A DNA stretch of 64,000 nucleotides from Chloroflexota bacterium (lineage in GTDB: Bacteria; Chloroflexota; Anaerolineae; Aggregatilineales; Phototrophicaceae), in contig JAPOSR010000066.1 of assembly GCA_026709625.1 (NCBI GenBank), positions 26,937 through 90,936 on the forward strand, written 5' to 3'. A program made the position numbers and the translations under genes. The notes under the pieces were generated by a model. The model did no database searches, was not told the origin of the DNA, and saw only the letters and a list, made by a program, of their open reading frames with translations. Positions 54,240 to 63,548 of the stretch are shown here, in pieces (positions within the stretch are counted from its first letter, which is position 1; each line of letters opens with the position of its first letter).

Positions 54240-56369
54240 ATGCGCCATCTGTTCACGCTTGTGTTTGCGCTTGTCTGCCTCGGCGCATCGTCCCAGGCGC
54301 AGCCACTAACACAAGCCAGCTGCAACGAGACTGGCGCATTGCGCAGCGAAACATACACCAGCCGCATCACCTCGCGCGACCGCCAATACACCGTCTATTT
54401 GCCACCCTGTTATGCCGCGGGTTCCGCCGCCTATCCCGTCTTGCTGCTGCTGCATGGCTCAAATGCCGACGACAGCCAGTGGGCGCGGCTCGGTTTCATT
54501 GACGCGCTGGAAGCAGGCATTCGCGCTGGCAGCGCCCCGCAAATGATCGTACTGATGCCCTATGGCGGCGCAGAAGCCAATCAAAACCGCTTCGACACGA
54601 CCAGCTATGACCGCATAGCGCTGGACTTCTTGGCGCAGATGTCGATTCGCTATCGCGGCAGTGGCGCGCAAGCCATCGGCGGCATATCGCGCGGCGGCTT
54701 CTGGGCTTATCAGATTGGACTGCGCCATGCCGATGATTTCGTGGCTGTCGGCGGCCACAGCCCGTATTTCGACCGCGCTCATGTCGCGCCCGATCACAAT
54801 CCGCTGCATATCGCCGAAGCGCTCGCCCGCGAAGCATACCCGCGCTTGTGGCTGGACCGCGGAACTGCCGATCACGCGGTGACTGGCGTCGAACAAATGC
54901 GCGTGATCCTCGAGCGCGTCAATGCGCCGCACGAGTATGCTGTTTATCCTGGCGGCGCGCACAGTGAAGATAGCTGGGCGCAGCATGTCGGTGAGTACCT
55001 GGACTTTTATGCGCGCGCATTCAGCGAGCCGGCCGCGCCCGTCGAGCCCGCCGCAGCCAGCGCAGGCGTCGAGCTTTGGCTGCCGGCTGTCGATTTTGGC
55101 GAGGTCATGCTGTCGCTGGATCGAACAGCCCTAGCAGCCCTCCTGGCGGGCGAATTAGACAAGCGCCTGGTCTTGAGCGAGTCGGCGCGGGACCGCCTGG
55201 CCGCGCATGGAGTCCAGCTGCACGCGGATACCGAAATCGTTGGCGACCTGCGGCTTTTTAATGCCCTGTGGCTCTCGACCGGCAAGTTCACTCTGCTGCC
55301 ATTTGATGATCTGCGCATGCGGCTGCGTCCCTTGTGGCTGGATGATAGGCCTGCCGTCGACCAACTGGCGGGGTATCCACTGGCATTTGACAGCGAATCG
55401 CCAAATTATGACGGGGATAAATTGACGCGCATCACGCTTTCGGGCACAACCGCGCTGACACGCCACACCTTGACCGCGCTGGATGCGATGGGCTTGCAGC
55501 AGGCAGCGAGCGGCATTCAAAGCTATGTGCGACTGGCGGACTTTTTTCATATCACGAACGAAGCGCCTATCGCGCCTGGCTGCCCGCAGCTGAACGATGC
55601 CGCGCTGGCTGGATATAGCAGCATGTGCATGAAACGCGAACATGCTGATTTGTTTGGCCTGCTGGAAGTCGATGTGGTTGATCTCAGCGGCAACCATATC
55701 GCCGACTTCGGCTATGACTCATTCATCGACACGCTGGACTACTTCGCTGCGCAAGGCATTCAGGCGGTGGGCGGCGGAATTGATCAGGCATCGGCGCGCT
55801 CGCCATTGATACTGCGGCAGAAGGGATCAAGCATCGCCTGGCTGGCTTGCAATGCCATCGGGCCAGCCTATGCGCTGGCCAATGGCGACCCCGAATCGCG
55901 CCTTGGGCGCAGGCCGGGCGCCGCATTTTGCAACAAAGCCTGGCTGCAAGAAGCGCTGCCCGTGTTGGCCTCGCAGCACGATGTCGTGTTGTTGACTCTG
56001 CATTTTCGTGAATTCAGCGGCTTCGAGCCAAACGAGCGGCATATCCAGGATTATCAAGCCTATGCCGAATGGGGCGCGGATGTGGTCGTCGGCACCGCCC
56101 AGCACCAACCCATGTCCATTGACCTGTACCCGACACGGCGTGGCGAGACCGCTTTTATCCACTATGGCTTGGGCAACCTGTTCTTCGACCAGGAGCTTTG
56201 GGGGCAGCGGCGCTTCTTTATGGACACGCTCTATGTCTATGACGGGCAGCTGCTGACGGTGGAGATCTTCCCCGGCATCATTGACGGGCGGGCGCGTCCC
56301 CGCTTGCTGGCCGGCGAAGACCGCTTTAACTTTCTGCATTTTATGCTGGCGCAGAAGAGTTCGTTTTAG
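54240..56369 (+). CDS. Secreted alpha/beta-hydrolase (esterase) fused to CapA-like metallophosphatase domain
   Basis: 709 residues. A signal peptide ends near SSQAQ. Residues ~35-262 form a tannase/enterochelin-esterase-type hydrolase: oxyanion HG at 72-73, nucleophile Ser150 in GGISRGG, and His241 in GGAHSEDSW. After a Pro/Ala linker (263-276) and a ~190-residue bridging domain, residues ~475-700 resemble CapA/PgsA: LSGNHIADFGYDSF (483 on), LLTLHFREF, VVVGTAQHQP and YGLGNLFFDQ. CapA domains act in poly-gamma-glutamate synthesis. The frame has no stop, so the fusion is real as sequenced. Stands alone. Confidence 0.8.
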   Translation: MRHLFTLVFALVCLGASSQAQPLTQASCNETGALRSETYTSRITSRDRQYTVYLPPCYAAGSAAYPVLLLLHGSNADDSQWARLGFIDALEAGIRAGSAPQMIVLMPYGGAEANQNRFDTTSYDRIALDFLAQMSIRYRGSGAQAIGGISRGGFWAYQIGLRHADDFVAVGGHSPYFDRAHVAPDHNPLHIAEALAREAYPRLWLDRGTADHAVTGVEQMRVILERVNAPHEYAVYPGGAHSEDSWAQHVGEYLDFYARAFSEPAAPVEPAAASAGVELWLPAVDFGEVMLSLDRTALAALLAGELDKRLVLSESARDRLAAHGVQLHADTEIVGDLRLFNALWLSTGKFTLLPFDDLRMRLRPLWLDDRPAVDQLAGYPLAFDSESPNYDGDKLTRITLSGTTALTRHTLTALDAMGLQQAASGIQSYVRLADFFHITNEAPIAPGCPQLNDAALAGYSSMCMKREHADLFGLLEVDVVDLSGNHIADFGYDSFIDTLDYFAAQGIQAVGGGIDQASARSPLILRQKGSSIAWLACNAIGPAYALANGDPESRLGRRPGAAFCNKAWLQEALPVLASQHDVVLLTLHFREFSGFEPNERHIQDYQAYAEWGADVVVGTAQHQPMSIDLYPTRRGETAFIHYGLGNLFFDQELWGQRRFFMDTLYVYDGQLLTVEIFPGIIDGRARPRLLAGEDRFNFLHFMLAQKSSF

Positions 56370-56473
56370 TCCGCCGCGAACCCGCGACATTTCTTACGAG
56401 ATTCCGATGAAAACAATGTAAATAGTTTGTTGCGCTCCGCCATGCAAGCTAGGCGCGCGGGGTATGCCTGCGC

Positions 56474-56479
56474 TATAAT
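56474..56479 (+). promoter_or_regulatory. Consensus -10 element upstream of the Clp ATPase gene
   Basis: A perfect TATAAT about 36 bases before the ATG; no convincing -35 at 16-18 bases. No CIRCE (HrcA) or HspR inverted repeat is seen in the 56370-56514 leader. Confidence 0.4.
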
Positions 56480-56514
56480 AAAGCCTGCCGACTGTCCAAG
56501 GATGCGACAGAGCG

Positions 56515-58764
56515 ATGTCGACTCTCAACCCCGACCTGATCACCAAAGACCTGGACGCCGTGCTGAATGACGCGGTGCCTCTGCTGGCGGAATACCGCAA
56601 GTCGTCCATCATGCCCGAGATGGTCTTGCTCGCCTTGCTGCGGCGCAGGGATACGGCAGCCTGGCGCATGCTCAAGGAATTTGAAAGCGAGCGCGGCGTC
56701 GACCTGGAGCGGCTGGAGCGGCAGGTGCGCGTGGCCATCCAGTCGCGGCGCGACCCCGACGGCAGCCTCGACTTCATCGCCATCGGCAACCGCAAGGTCT
56801 CGCTCAGCCGCCAGTCGATCATCTTGCTGGACGATGGATTGACGATCGCCAACACCATGAACCAGCAGAAAATCGACACTGACCACGCCTTGGCTGTCTT
56901 GGCGGAATCATCGGTCAGCACCGGGCGCGTCCTGCGCCAGTTCAGCATCACGCCCAAAGCCATTCAAGATGCCTACAGCGATGCCAGCAAGACCGCCCCG
57001 GCGCGCGCGGACAGCACGACTGTCGACTATGTGGCGCGGGCAAAACGGGGCCAGCTGCGCGCTGTGCATTTCCGCGAAGACCTGCTGCGCAACATGATCA
57101 ATGTGCTCACGCAAGCGGTGAACCGGCATATCATCCTGGTGGGACCAGACGGAGTCGGCAAGCGCACCCTGGCGTATAGCCTGGCGCTGCTGATGGCAGA
57201 AGACAAGGGACCCAAGAGCTTGTCCAACCTGGTGCAGATCAGCGAAACTGCCCTGCTGGATGGCGACCAAGAGGCTTTTCGCGCCGGGATGAGCGCCGCG
57301 CGGCGTGGCATCTTGTTTCTGCCGTTGATTCACCGCTTCTTTGGCGGTCCTATTAAAGCCGACTTCAACAAGGCGACTTCGCTGGTGCAAAAAGCATTCC
57401 TCAGCGACGACCCGGTCATCATCTGCACGACAACCCAGCAAGAATTCGAAGCGCGCATCCAAGGTGTCAGCGCCATCATGGAAAACAGCCAGCTTATCCG
57501 CGTGGAAGAACCGCGCTTGGACGAGGCGGTGCGCATCCTAGAGACGATTTCGCCGCATATCGAAGCCGACTATGAAATCGCGGTCGAGCATGACGCGCTG
57601 AAGATGGCTGCTCGCATGGCGCAGCGTTTTTTGACCATCAACCCGCTGCCACAGAGCGCCGAGCAGCTTTTGCATCGCAGCGCCGCGCTGGTCAACATGG
57701 CGAAGCAGGCGCATCTGGCTTTTAAGCCCGTAGACAACGACGCCACCCTGGATGTCGGCGATATCGCTGTGGCGACCAGTCAAATGACCGGCATCCCGGT
57801 CAGCAAGCTCGGCGCGGACGAACGCCAGCGCTATGCCAATATGGACGAGCGCATCCGCCAGCGGCTTATCGGGCAAGAAGAAGCGGTGCGCCTGGTCAGC
57901 CGCGCGATCAAAACAGCTCGCGTCGGCCTCAAAGATCCGCGCCGGCCAGTGGGCACATTTCTATTTCTGGGTCCCACCGGCATCGGCAAGACCGAGCTGG
58001 CAAAAGTGCTGGCGGACTTTATGTTTGGCAGCGAAGACAATCTGTTTGCGCTGGATATGAGCGAATACAAAGACGAAAGCAGCATCAACCGGCTGCTTGG
58101 CTCGGCAGTTGGCTATGTCGGCAGCGAAGATGGCGGCCAGCTTACCGAGCGCATCCGCACCCGACCGTACACGATCGTGCTGCTGGACGAGATCGAAAAA
58201 GCCCATCCGCGCATTATGGATGTGCTGCTGCAAGTGATGGAAGAGGGGCGGCTGACCGACGGCCGCGGCAACACCGCGCGCTTTAGCGAAGCTGTCGTCA
58301 TCTTGACCAGCAATATCGGCTCTGAGCACCTGATGGTGCGCAAAATCACCGAAGACCTGCGCGAACAAGTGCTGGACGAGGTGCTGGACTTCCTGCGTCC
58401 CGAGTTTGTCAATCGGCTCGACGAGGTGATTCTCTTCAATGCGCTCAGCGATGATGATTTCGTGCTGATTCTTGACTTGTTGATCGAGAAAGAAAACAAG
58501 CTGGCGGCAGAGCGCGGCCTGTCCTTGAGCTTCACGCCTGAAGCCAAGCAATGGCTGCTCGAACAAAACGACGAACCGGAATTTGGCGCGCGGCCGCTGC
58601 GGCGCATCCTGCGACGCAACCTCCGCGAGCCGCTTGCCGATTTCTTGCTGCGCAGCGACCCGCCCGAAGGCACCCAAGTGCGCGTACACGCCAACGGTCG
58701 CAATGCGGATGGCTTGGCATTTGCCGCCAGCATAGATGGGCAGCCGATCGAAGTCGCTACCTAG
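56515..58764 (+). CDS. ClpA/ClpC/ClpB-like AAA+ ATPase with degenerate first ATPase module
   Basis: 749 residues. N-terminal Clp-N-like domain (~1-155). First AAA module (~180-420) has an altered Walker A, GPDGVGKRT (210-218), and its Walker B acidic pair is lost: ILFLPLIH stands where ILFIDEIH is expected. The second module is intact: Walker A GPTGIGKT (486-493), Walker B VLLDEIEKAHP, sensor 1 TSNIGS, FVNRLDE. No middle coiled coil (ClpB M domain) and no evident ClpP-binding loop. It probably remodels protein substrates with one active ring. No clpP or clpS nearby. Confidence 0.88.
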   Translation: MSTLNPDLITKDLDAVLNDAVPLLAEYRKSSIMPEMVLLALLRRRDTAAWRMLKEFESERGVDLERLERQVRVAIQSRRDPDGSLDFIAIGNRKVSLSRQSIILLDDGLTIANTMNQQKIDTDHALAVLAESSVSTGRVLRQFSITPKAIQDAYSDASKTAPARADSTTVDYVARAKRGQLRAVHFREDLLRNMINVLTQAVNRHIILVGPDGVGKRTLAYSLALLMAEDKGPKSLSNLVQISETALLDGDQEAFRAGMSAARRGILFLPLIHRFFGGPIKADFNKATSLVQKAFLSDDPVIICTTTQQEFEARIQGVSAIMENSQLIRVEEPRLDEAVRILETISPHIEADYEIAVEHDALKMAARMAQRFLTINPLPQSAEQLLHRSAALVNMAKQAHLAFKPVDNDATLDVGDIAVATSQMTGIPVSKLGADERQRYANMDERIRQRLIGQEEAVRLVSRAIKTARVGLKDPRRPVGTFLFLGPTGIGKTELAKVLADFMFGSEDNLFALDMSEYKDESSINRLLGSAVGYVGSEDGGQLTERIRTRPYTIVLLDEIEKAHPRIMDVLLQVMEEGRLTDGRGNTARFSEAVVILTSNIGSEHLMVRKITEDLREQVLDEVLDFLRPEFVNRLDEVILFNALSDDDFVLILDLLIEKENKLAAERGLSLSFTPEAKQWLLEQNDEPEFGARPLRRILRRNLREPLADFLLRSDPPEGTQVRVHANGRNADGLAFAASIDGQPIEVAT

Positions 58765-58806
58765 CGCGCAATGCCCATATACATACCCCCAAACCAAGAG
58801 GAAACG

Positions 58807-60225
58807 ATGACAAAACTCGATACGTCCATATTCCGCAAATACGATATCCGCGGCCTTGCGACTGGCGATGCGCCGCAACTGACGCCGGCTGTGGCTTTGC
58901 TGGTCGGCAAAGCGCTGGGCACGTATTTGCCGCGTGAATTTGGCAGCGAGCGCATTTTTGTCGGCAGCGACAATCGCCTCAGCTCCCCCGCCTTGAAAGA
59001 CGCGGTCATTGCGGGCTTGGCATCGACCGGGCTGGCTGTAACTGACATCGGCGAGGTTTTGACGCCGACGGTCTATTTTGCGTCGGCGTCTTTTGGATCA
59101 GGCGGTGCCGGCGTGATGATCACCGGCAGCCACCTCGACACGCGCTACAACGGCATCAAAATGGCTTATGGCAAGCTGGCGCTGGCTGGCGAGCAAATCC
59201 AGTCGCTGCTGCATATCATCCACGACCGCGCTTTTGCGGCGGGCAACGGCGAGGTCACGCGCGACTTTGACCTGATCCTGCGGCACATGGCAGCCATCCA
59301 GAGCAAGGTGAGCATGGCGCGGCGCATGCGAGTCGTGCTGGACGCTGGCAATGGCTTGTCGGGCACGTATATCCCACCCGTGCTGCGAGCCTTGGGCATG
59401 GAGGTAGAATGCTTGTATTGCGAGCCAGACGGCACATTTCCCAATCACCTGCCCAACCCCGAAGACCCGCAGATGACGCGCGATTTGGAAGCCAAGGTGC
59501 TGGAACTGAACGCCGACCTGGGCTTGGCATTTGATGGCGACAGCGACCGCTGCGGCTTTATCGACAACCGCGGGCGTCATATCGCTGCCGACCGTTTGCT
59601 GGCGCTGCTGGCGCGCGATTTGCTCAGCCGCCATCCCAATACGCCGATCGTATTCGATGTAAAAGCCTCGCAGGCGCTGCCCGACGAGATTAAGAAGTTC
59701 GGCGGCATCCCCGTCATGTGGAAATCGGGCCACAGCCTGATGAAGCAAAAGATGAACGAGATCGGCTCGCTGCTGGGCGGCGAAGTTAGCGGGCATTTGT
59801 TCATCGGCGAAGATTATTTCGGTTTTGACGATGCGCCGTTGGTCGCGCTGAAGACCTTAGAAATCATCAGCAAGTCCGACCGCACCATCGCCGAGATCTT
59901 CGCTGACATTCCCAAACTGGTGGCCACGCCAGAGATCGTGCTGTCGGCGCCCGACGAGCTGAAGTTCAGCATGATCGACGAGATGACGGCTCGTCTGCAA
60001 AGCAACTATGAAGTCGTGACGGTCGATGGCGCTCGCGTTTTGTTTGACAAAGGCTGGGGCTTGGTGCGCGCCAGCAATACGCAGCCGGCGGTGACATTGC
60101 GTTTCGAAGCTTATACGCGCGAGCAGATATCCGCATACCTGCAAGTGTTCAAAGCGCAGCTGGACAAGTATCCGCAGATCGACCAAAGCAACTTCTTGGC
60201 GCAGGTCGATGCTTTTGCCGACTGA
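58807..60225 (+). CDS. Phosphomannomutase/phosphoglucomutase
   Basis: 472 residues from ATG 58807 (GAGG 6 bases upstream). Alpha-D-phosphohexomutase family: N-terminal FRKYDIRG, phosphoserine loop MITGSHLDTRYNG with Ser108 (usual form TASHNP), metal loop FDGDSDRCG (243-248), sugar loop GGEVSGHLF and phosphate loop ASNTQPAVTLR. Interconverts hexose 1- and 6-phosphates, linking glycogen breakdown (glgP) and surface glycan precursors. 42 bases after the Clp gene. Confidence 0.92.
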   Translation: MTKLDTSIFRKYDIRGLATGDAPQLTPAVALLVGKALGTYLPREFGSERIFVGSDNRLSSPALKDAVIAGLASTGLAVTDIGEVLTPTVYFASASFGSGGAGVMITGSHLDTRYNGIKMAYGKLALAGEQIQSLLHIIHDRAFAAGNGEVTRDFDLILRHMAAIQSKVSMARRMRVVLDAGNGLSGTYIPPVLRALGMEVECLYCEPDGTFPNHLPNPEDPQMTRDLEAKVLELNADLGLAFDGDSDRCGFIDNRGRHIAADRLLALLARDLLSRHPNTPIVFDVKASQALPDEIKKFGGIPVMWKSGHSLMKQKMNEIGSLLGGEVSGHLFIGEDYFGFDDAPLVALKTLEIISKSDRTIAEIFADIPKLVATPEIVLSAPDELKFSMIDEMTARLQSNYEVVTVDGARVLFDKGWGLVRASNTQPAVTLRFEAYTREQISAYLQVFKAQLDKYPQIDQSNFLAQVDAFAD

Positions 60226-60261
60226 GCTCTCGTGGCTCGGCGCCGGCACGCTCGCCTGCCC

Positions 60262-60969
60262 ATGACCGATTACGGCCCTATTCGCGCCTTCTACCGCAGC
60301 CAAGCTAGGCTGTACCAGCGCCTGGTCGCTCGTCAAGACCACCGCGGCGAGCTGCTCGCTGCGCTGAATGAGATTGTCGCGCTGGCGGGATTGCTCGTCG
60401 TGGAATTTGGCGCGGGCACGGGCAATTTGACGAGCAAACTGGTCGGCGCGGCTGCTCGCGTGCACGCTTTTGATCTTGAACCGTCTATGCTGGCGCTGGC
60501 GCGGCCTCAGCTGCTGGCCAGCGGCAGCGCCAGCTGGAGTCTGGCTGCCGCCGACAACGGACGAATGCCAGTCGCTTCCAACTGCGCCGACTTGGCCATC
60601 GAAGCCTGGAGCTTTGTCTATGTGTTGGATTGGCAGCCGGACGACTGGCGAAAGCTGGTGGATCAACTTCTGGCTGAGATGCAGCGCGTCGTCAAGCCGG
60701 GCGGGATAGCGATCCTGGTCGAAGATCTAGGCATTGGCAGATGCCAGCCCGCCGCCCCCACAGCCGATATGGCGCGTTTATATGCCCACTGGCAAGAGCG
60801 GCATCGCTTCCAATGCAGTTGGATCCGCACTGATTACCAATTTGCATCGCCAGTCGAAGCGGACGAGCTGGCCCGCCTGTTCTTCGGCGATGATCTGTTG
60901 GAGCGACGCCTGCGCCCGCATGACCTCACGCTGCCTGAATGCACGGGAATCTGGTGGAAGCGATTTTAG
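60262..60969 (+). CDS. Class I SAM-dependent methyltransferase
   Basis: 235 residues from ATG 60262 (GTG 60232 is an in-frame alternative). SAM-binding motif I is VVEFGAGTGNLTSKL, with Asp in HAFDLEPSML; motif near ADLAIEAWSFVYVLD and the post-motif RVVKPGGIAILVEDLG are typical of methyltransferase 11/25 families. Substrate unknown. 36 bases after the phosphomutase stop. Confidence 0.82.
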   Translation: MTDYGPIRAFYRSQARLYQRLVARQDHRGELLAALNEIVALAGLLVVEFGAGTGNLTSKLVGAAARVHAFDLEPSMLALARPQLLASGSASWSLAAADNGRMPVASNCADLAIEAWSFVYVLDWQPDDWRKLVDQLLAEMQRVVKPGGIAILVEDLGIGRCQPAAPTADMARLYAHWQERHRFQCSWIRTDYQFASPVEADELARLFFGDDLLERRLRPHDLTLPECTGIWWKRF

Positions 60970-60994
60970 ACGCCAGCCAAGGACCATCGCGGGC

Positions 60995-61252
60995 TCAGAA
61001 TGGCGCTGGCGGCGAGATGGCTTGCAGCCGAAAATTGATTGCGCTCAACACGATGAGCAGCACCATGCCCAAAGCGACCAACAAGCCGCCATAGACGATT
61101 TGCCGCCGATCCCAGGCTTTTGTGCGGCGGGGCGGGGCATTTGCGCGCTTTTGCAGCCGCTGCCAACTGCGGTCGCGGTCGCAGATCAACAGCGCGCCCC
61201 AGATGATCATCGGCAGGCCAAAAACGCCGCCAAAGCAGATCGCGCCCAGCAT
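60995..61252 (-). CDS. Small membrane protein, two helices
   Basis: 85 residues from ATG 61252 with GGAG 5 bases upstream; sequence before it is open but unsupported. Helices at about residues 2-24 and 55-76 flank a basic loop (RSWQRLQKRANAPPRRTKAWDRRQ). No family recognised. Divergent from 61356 and convergent with the methyltransferase. Confidence 0.55.
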   Translation of the reverse strand: MLGAICFGGVFGLPMIIWGALLICDRDRSWQRLQKRANAPPRRTKAWDRRQIVYGGLLVALGMVLLIVLSAINFRLQAISPPAPF

Positions 61253-61355
61253 AGCCGCTCCTTTTGTTCGCCGCAGAGATTGTTGCGCTAGGCGGACGCT
61301 CTTGCAAGTTGCGGTATATTGGCTACCATAGATGGCAGCCGCTGGAGGAGCGCAG

Positions 61356-62030
61356 ATGCGAATGCTTAATGCCCCCGAACGGATGCCCGACCTTGAATTC
61401 CTGGTGGACCGCGAACATTCTGGCGTGCGTCTCTTGGGCTGTTTCACCTTCTTGGTCGGCGCGGTCTTCAGTTATCTGGTTGTGAGTTCGCTTTTCTCCA
61501 GTGGCGGCCTGCTGGCGGTGGGCGCGGCGCTGGCGATAGCGGTCGCATTGACCTACCTGGCTGACTATCTAGCGAAGCGATATTGGCCCAGCAACCGAGT
61601 CATTCAGTTTGCCGGCGACATGATCCAGTTGATGAAGGGCGAGCAGCTGCAAGGCGCGATTGATGGCGGCGCGACGGTCAATCTGCTGATGTGGCACTTT
61701 GAAGCCAAACGGCACCCTCGCGTGCCCAAAGGCTGGTATGTGGTCGCCAATGCGCTCGAACAAGATGGCGAAATGATCGTCAGCTACAGCATTGCCTCGC
61801 CGTCCGACTTTGCGGCATTGCCTCTCGCGCGCTTGTCGACCCAATATCAAAAGCAGAAACGAAAAAAAGGCGAGCAGCAAAATCTGCGCGAAGCCGGCGT
61901 ACAGCGGCGCATCGCCCAAGCTGAATTCCACCGCGGCGAGCTGGGCGCAGAGCTGACTCTGGACGATTATCACGCCTACCTCGATTACCTCGCCGATACC
62001 TACACTTCGTGGATGCCCAAAGACAAATGA
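61356..62030 (+). CDS. Hypothetical protein with two N-terminal helices
   Basis: 224 residues from ATG 61356, with GGAGGAG 5 bases upstream deciding the start. Two membrane segments (about residues 26-48 and 52-72) precede a soluble region with charged helices (YQKQKRKKGEQQNLREAGVQRRIAQAEFHRGEL). Unknown family. Its TGA overlaps the start of the next gene (ATGA), so it is coupled to a secreted protein. Confidence 0.65.
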   Translation: MRMLNAPERMPDLEFLVDREHSGVRLLGCFTFLVGAVFSYLVVSSLFSSGGLLAVGAALAIAVALTYLADYLAKRYWPSNRVIQFAGDMIQLMKGEQLQGAIDGGATVNLLMWHFEAKRHPRVPKGWYVVANALEQDGEMIVSYSIASPSDFAALPLARLSTQYQKQKRKKGEQQNLREAGVQRRIAQAEFHRGELGAELTLDDYHAYLDYLADTYTSWMPKDK

Positions 62031-63544
62031 CCTGGCTGGCTCGGCTGGTTCTCGGCTTTGCCTTGCTGGCATCTGGCAGCGCGCTGCAGGCTGATGACAG
62101 CGAAATAGCCATCGGCAGCGTCATCGAAAGCGAATTGCGCGCGGGCGAAACGCAAGGTTACACCTTTGCCGCGCTGGCGCTGACCATTGCGTCGATCCGC
62201 GTCGAGGCGCTTGATGATCGTCTGGATCCACAATTTGAATTGGTCGACGCGAGCGGTGACTTGGTGGTTGCCAACGATGACTTTGCCTATCCCGCCACCC
62301 TTGATGCGCTCGTACAGGCATTCGTCTTGCCCAAAACCGGCGCATACCGATTGACGATCTCGGGCTTGGGCGGCAGCGCCGGAGCCTATCGCCTGCATCT
62401 TTTGCCCGGTTATGACCAGTTGGAGCGGCGCGATCTTGCGCTGGCGAGCCAAGATTGGGAAGTCGCGCACAGCGATGCGCCAGTTGGCTTGCGCGCTTCC
62501 CGCTTCTTTTCGGTAGATATGACCGGATCTGGGGCTTCGGCGGTTATCTTGGGCAAGCGCTTCCCGGCGCGGCGCGAATTCTACTTTGAAGCGGCATTCG
62601 ACTTTGTCAGCTCGGTCAACAACTGGCAGCTTGGACTGGCTTTCCACTTTCAATCGCCCGAAAATTATCGGCGCCTGCTCTTGCGCAAGACAGGATACTG
62701 GCGGTTGGAAACAGTGACCGACGGCTTCGTCGAGCCGCTGGTCGACTGGTCGACGCACCCGGCTATCGAGCCGGGCGCTGCCGATTTTCGGCTGGGCGTG
62801 CTTGTGGCGGGCCAGCATATTGATTTGGTGTACAATGGCCAAGTCATCGATTCGGTCTGGGATGAGCAGCCCGCAGCAGCAGGCGGAGTCGGCATCGCCA
62901 TGAAGACCGATGAAACCTTCGGCGGGCTGTTGTCCTTCGCTTTGCTGCAAGCGCAGATGACTGTGCCTACGCGCCTGGTTGAACCCGTTGTCCCGCAGCG
63001 GCTCTTGACGAAGCCCGCCTATCTCATGGCGCACGACCTGGCGCGTCAGCAGCTGGCGGAGGGTTTTGGCACAATCAAGGTGAGCCTGCCCGAAAGCGTC
63101 GCGCACAGCAACCGAGCTGGCGTGACCCGTGTGCCTATCGCGTCTGGATCGGCATTCTCCCAATTCGCCTTGAGCGCCAGGGTCAAGCTGGAGAAGAGCT
63201 CGACTGGCAATGGCGGCTGCGGCATCATCTTCCACTTCAACGATACTGAATATTATGCGCTCGCTTATGTCACTGGCGACGGCGAGTTTGGCGTGGCGAA
63301 GCGCGAGGGAGCGGGCTTTGCTCCCGGCGTCTATGGCCGGCGCGAACCATTTGCTGATTCAACGCGCCAATTGCTGCTCATCGTTTCCGATGAAGTCATT
63401 CATTTTTATTTGGACGAAGTCTATGCCGGCAGCCTGCCCTCACAGCCGCGCATCGGCAGCCTGGGCATCGCCGTGGTCAATTATGAGACTGTTGAGAGCG
63501 CTTGCCAATTCGCCGATCTTTGGCTGCTGAGCTACGACGAATAG
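62027..63544 (+). CDS. Secreted protein with beta-sandwich domains
   Basis: 505 residues; signal peptide MTWLARLVLGFALLASGSALQADD. After it, a pre-peptidase/PPC-like domain (GSVIESELRAGETQGYTFAAL ... KTGAYRLTISGLGGSAGAYRL), then two concanavalin-like modules with matching patterns: FYFEAAFDFVSSVNNWQLGLAFHF and FALSARVKLEKSSTGNGGCGIIFHF. No catalytic residues evident; carbohydrate binding is plausible. Translationally coupled to the 61356 gene; converges with the kinase gene 4 bases later. Confidence 0.72.
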   Translation: MTWLARLVLGFALLASGSALQADDSEIAIGSVIESELRAGETQGYTFAALALTIASIRVEALDDRLDPQFELVDASGDLVVANDDFAYPATLDALVQAFVLPKTGAYRLTISGLGGSAGAYRLHLLPGYDQLERRDLALASQDWEVAHSDAPVGLRASRFFSVDMTGSGASAVILGKRFPARREFYFEAAFDFVSSVNNWQLGLAFHFQSPENYRRLLLRKTGYWRLETVTDGFVEPLVDWSTHPAIEPGAADFRLGVLVAGQHIDLVYNGQVIDSVWDEQPAAAGGVGIAMKTDETFGGLLSFALLQAQMTVPTRLVEPVVPQRLLTKPAYLMAHDLARQQLAEGFGTIKVSLPESVAHSNRAGVTRVPIASGSAFSQFALSARVKLEKSSTGNGGCGIIFHFNDTEYYALAYVTGDGEFGVAKREGAGFAPGVYGRREPFADSTRQLLLIVSDEVIHFYLDEVYAGSLPSQPRIGSLGIAVVNYETVESACQFADLWLLSYDE

Positions 63545-63548
63545 CTAG

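Noticed and set aside
56370..56514. Heat-shock operator (CIRCE or HspR box) before the Clp-type gene
   Set aside because: No TTAGCACTC-N9-GAGTGCTAA or CTTGAGT-N7-ACTCAAG pattern found; only a -10 element is seen.
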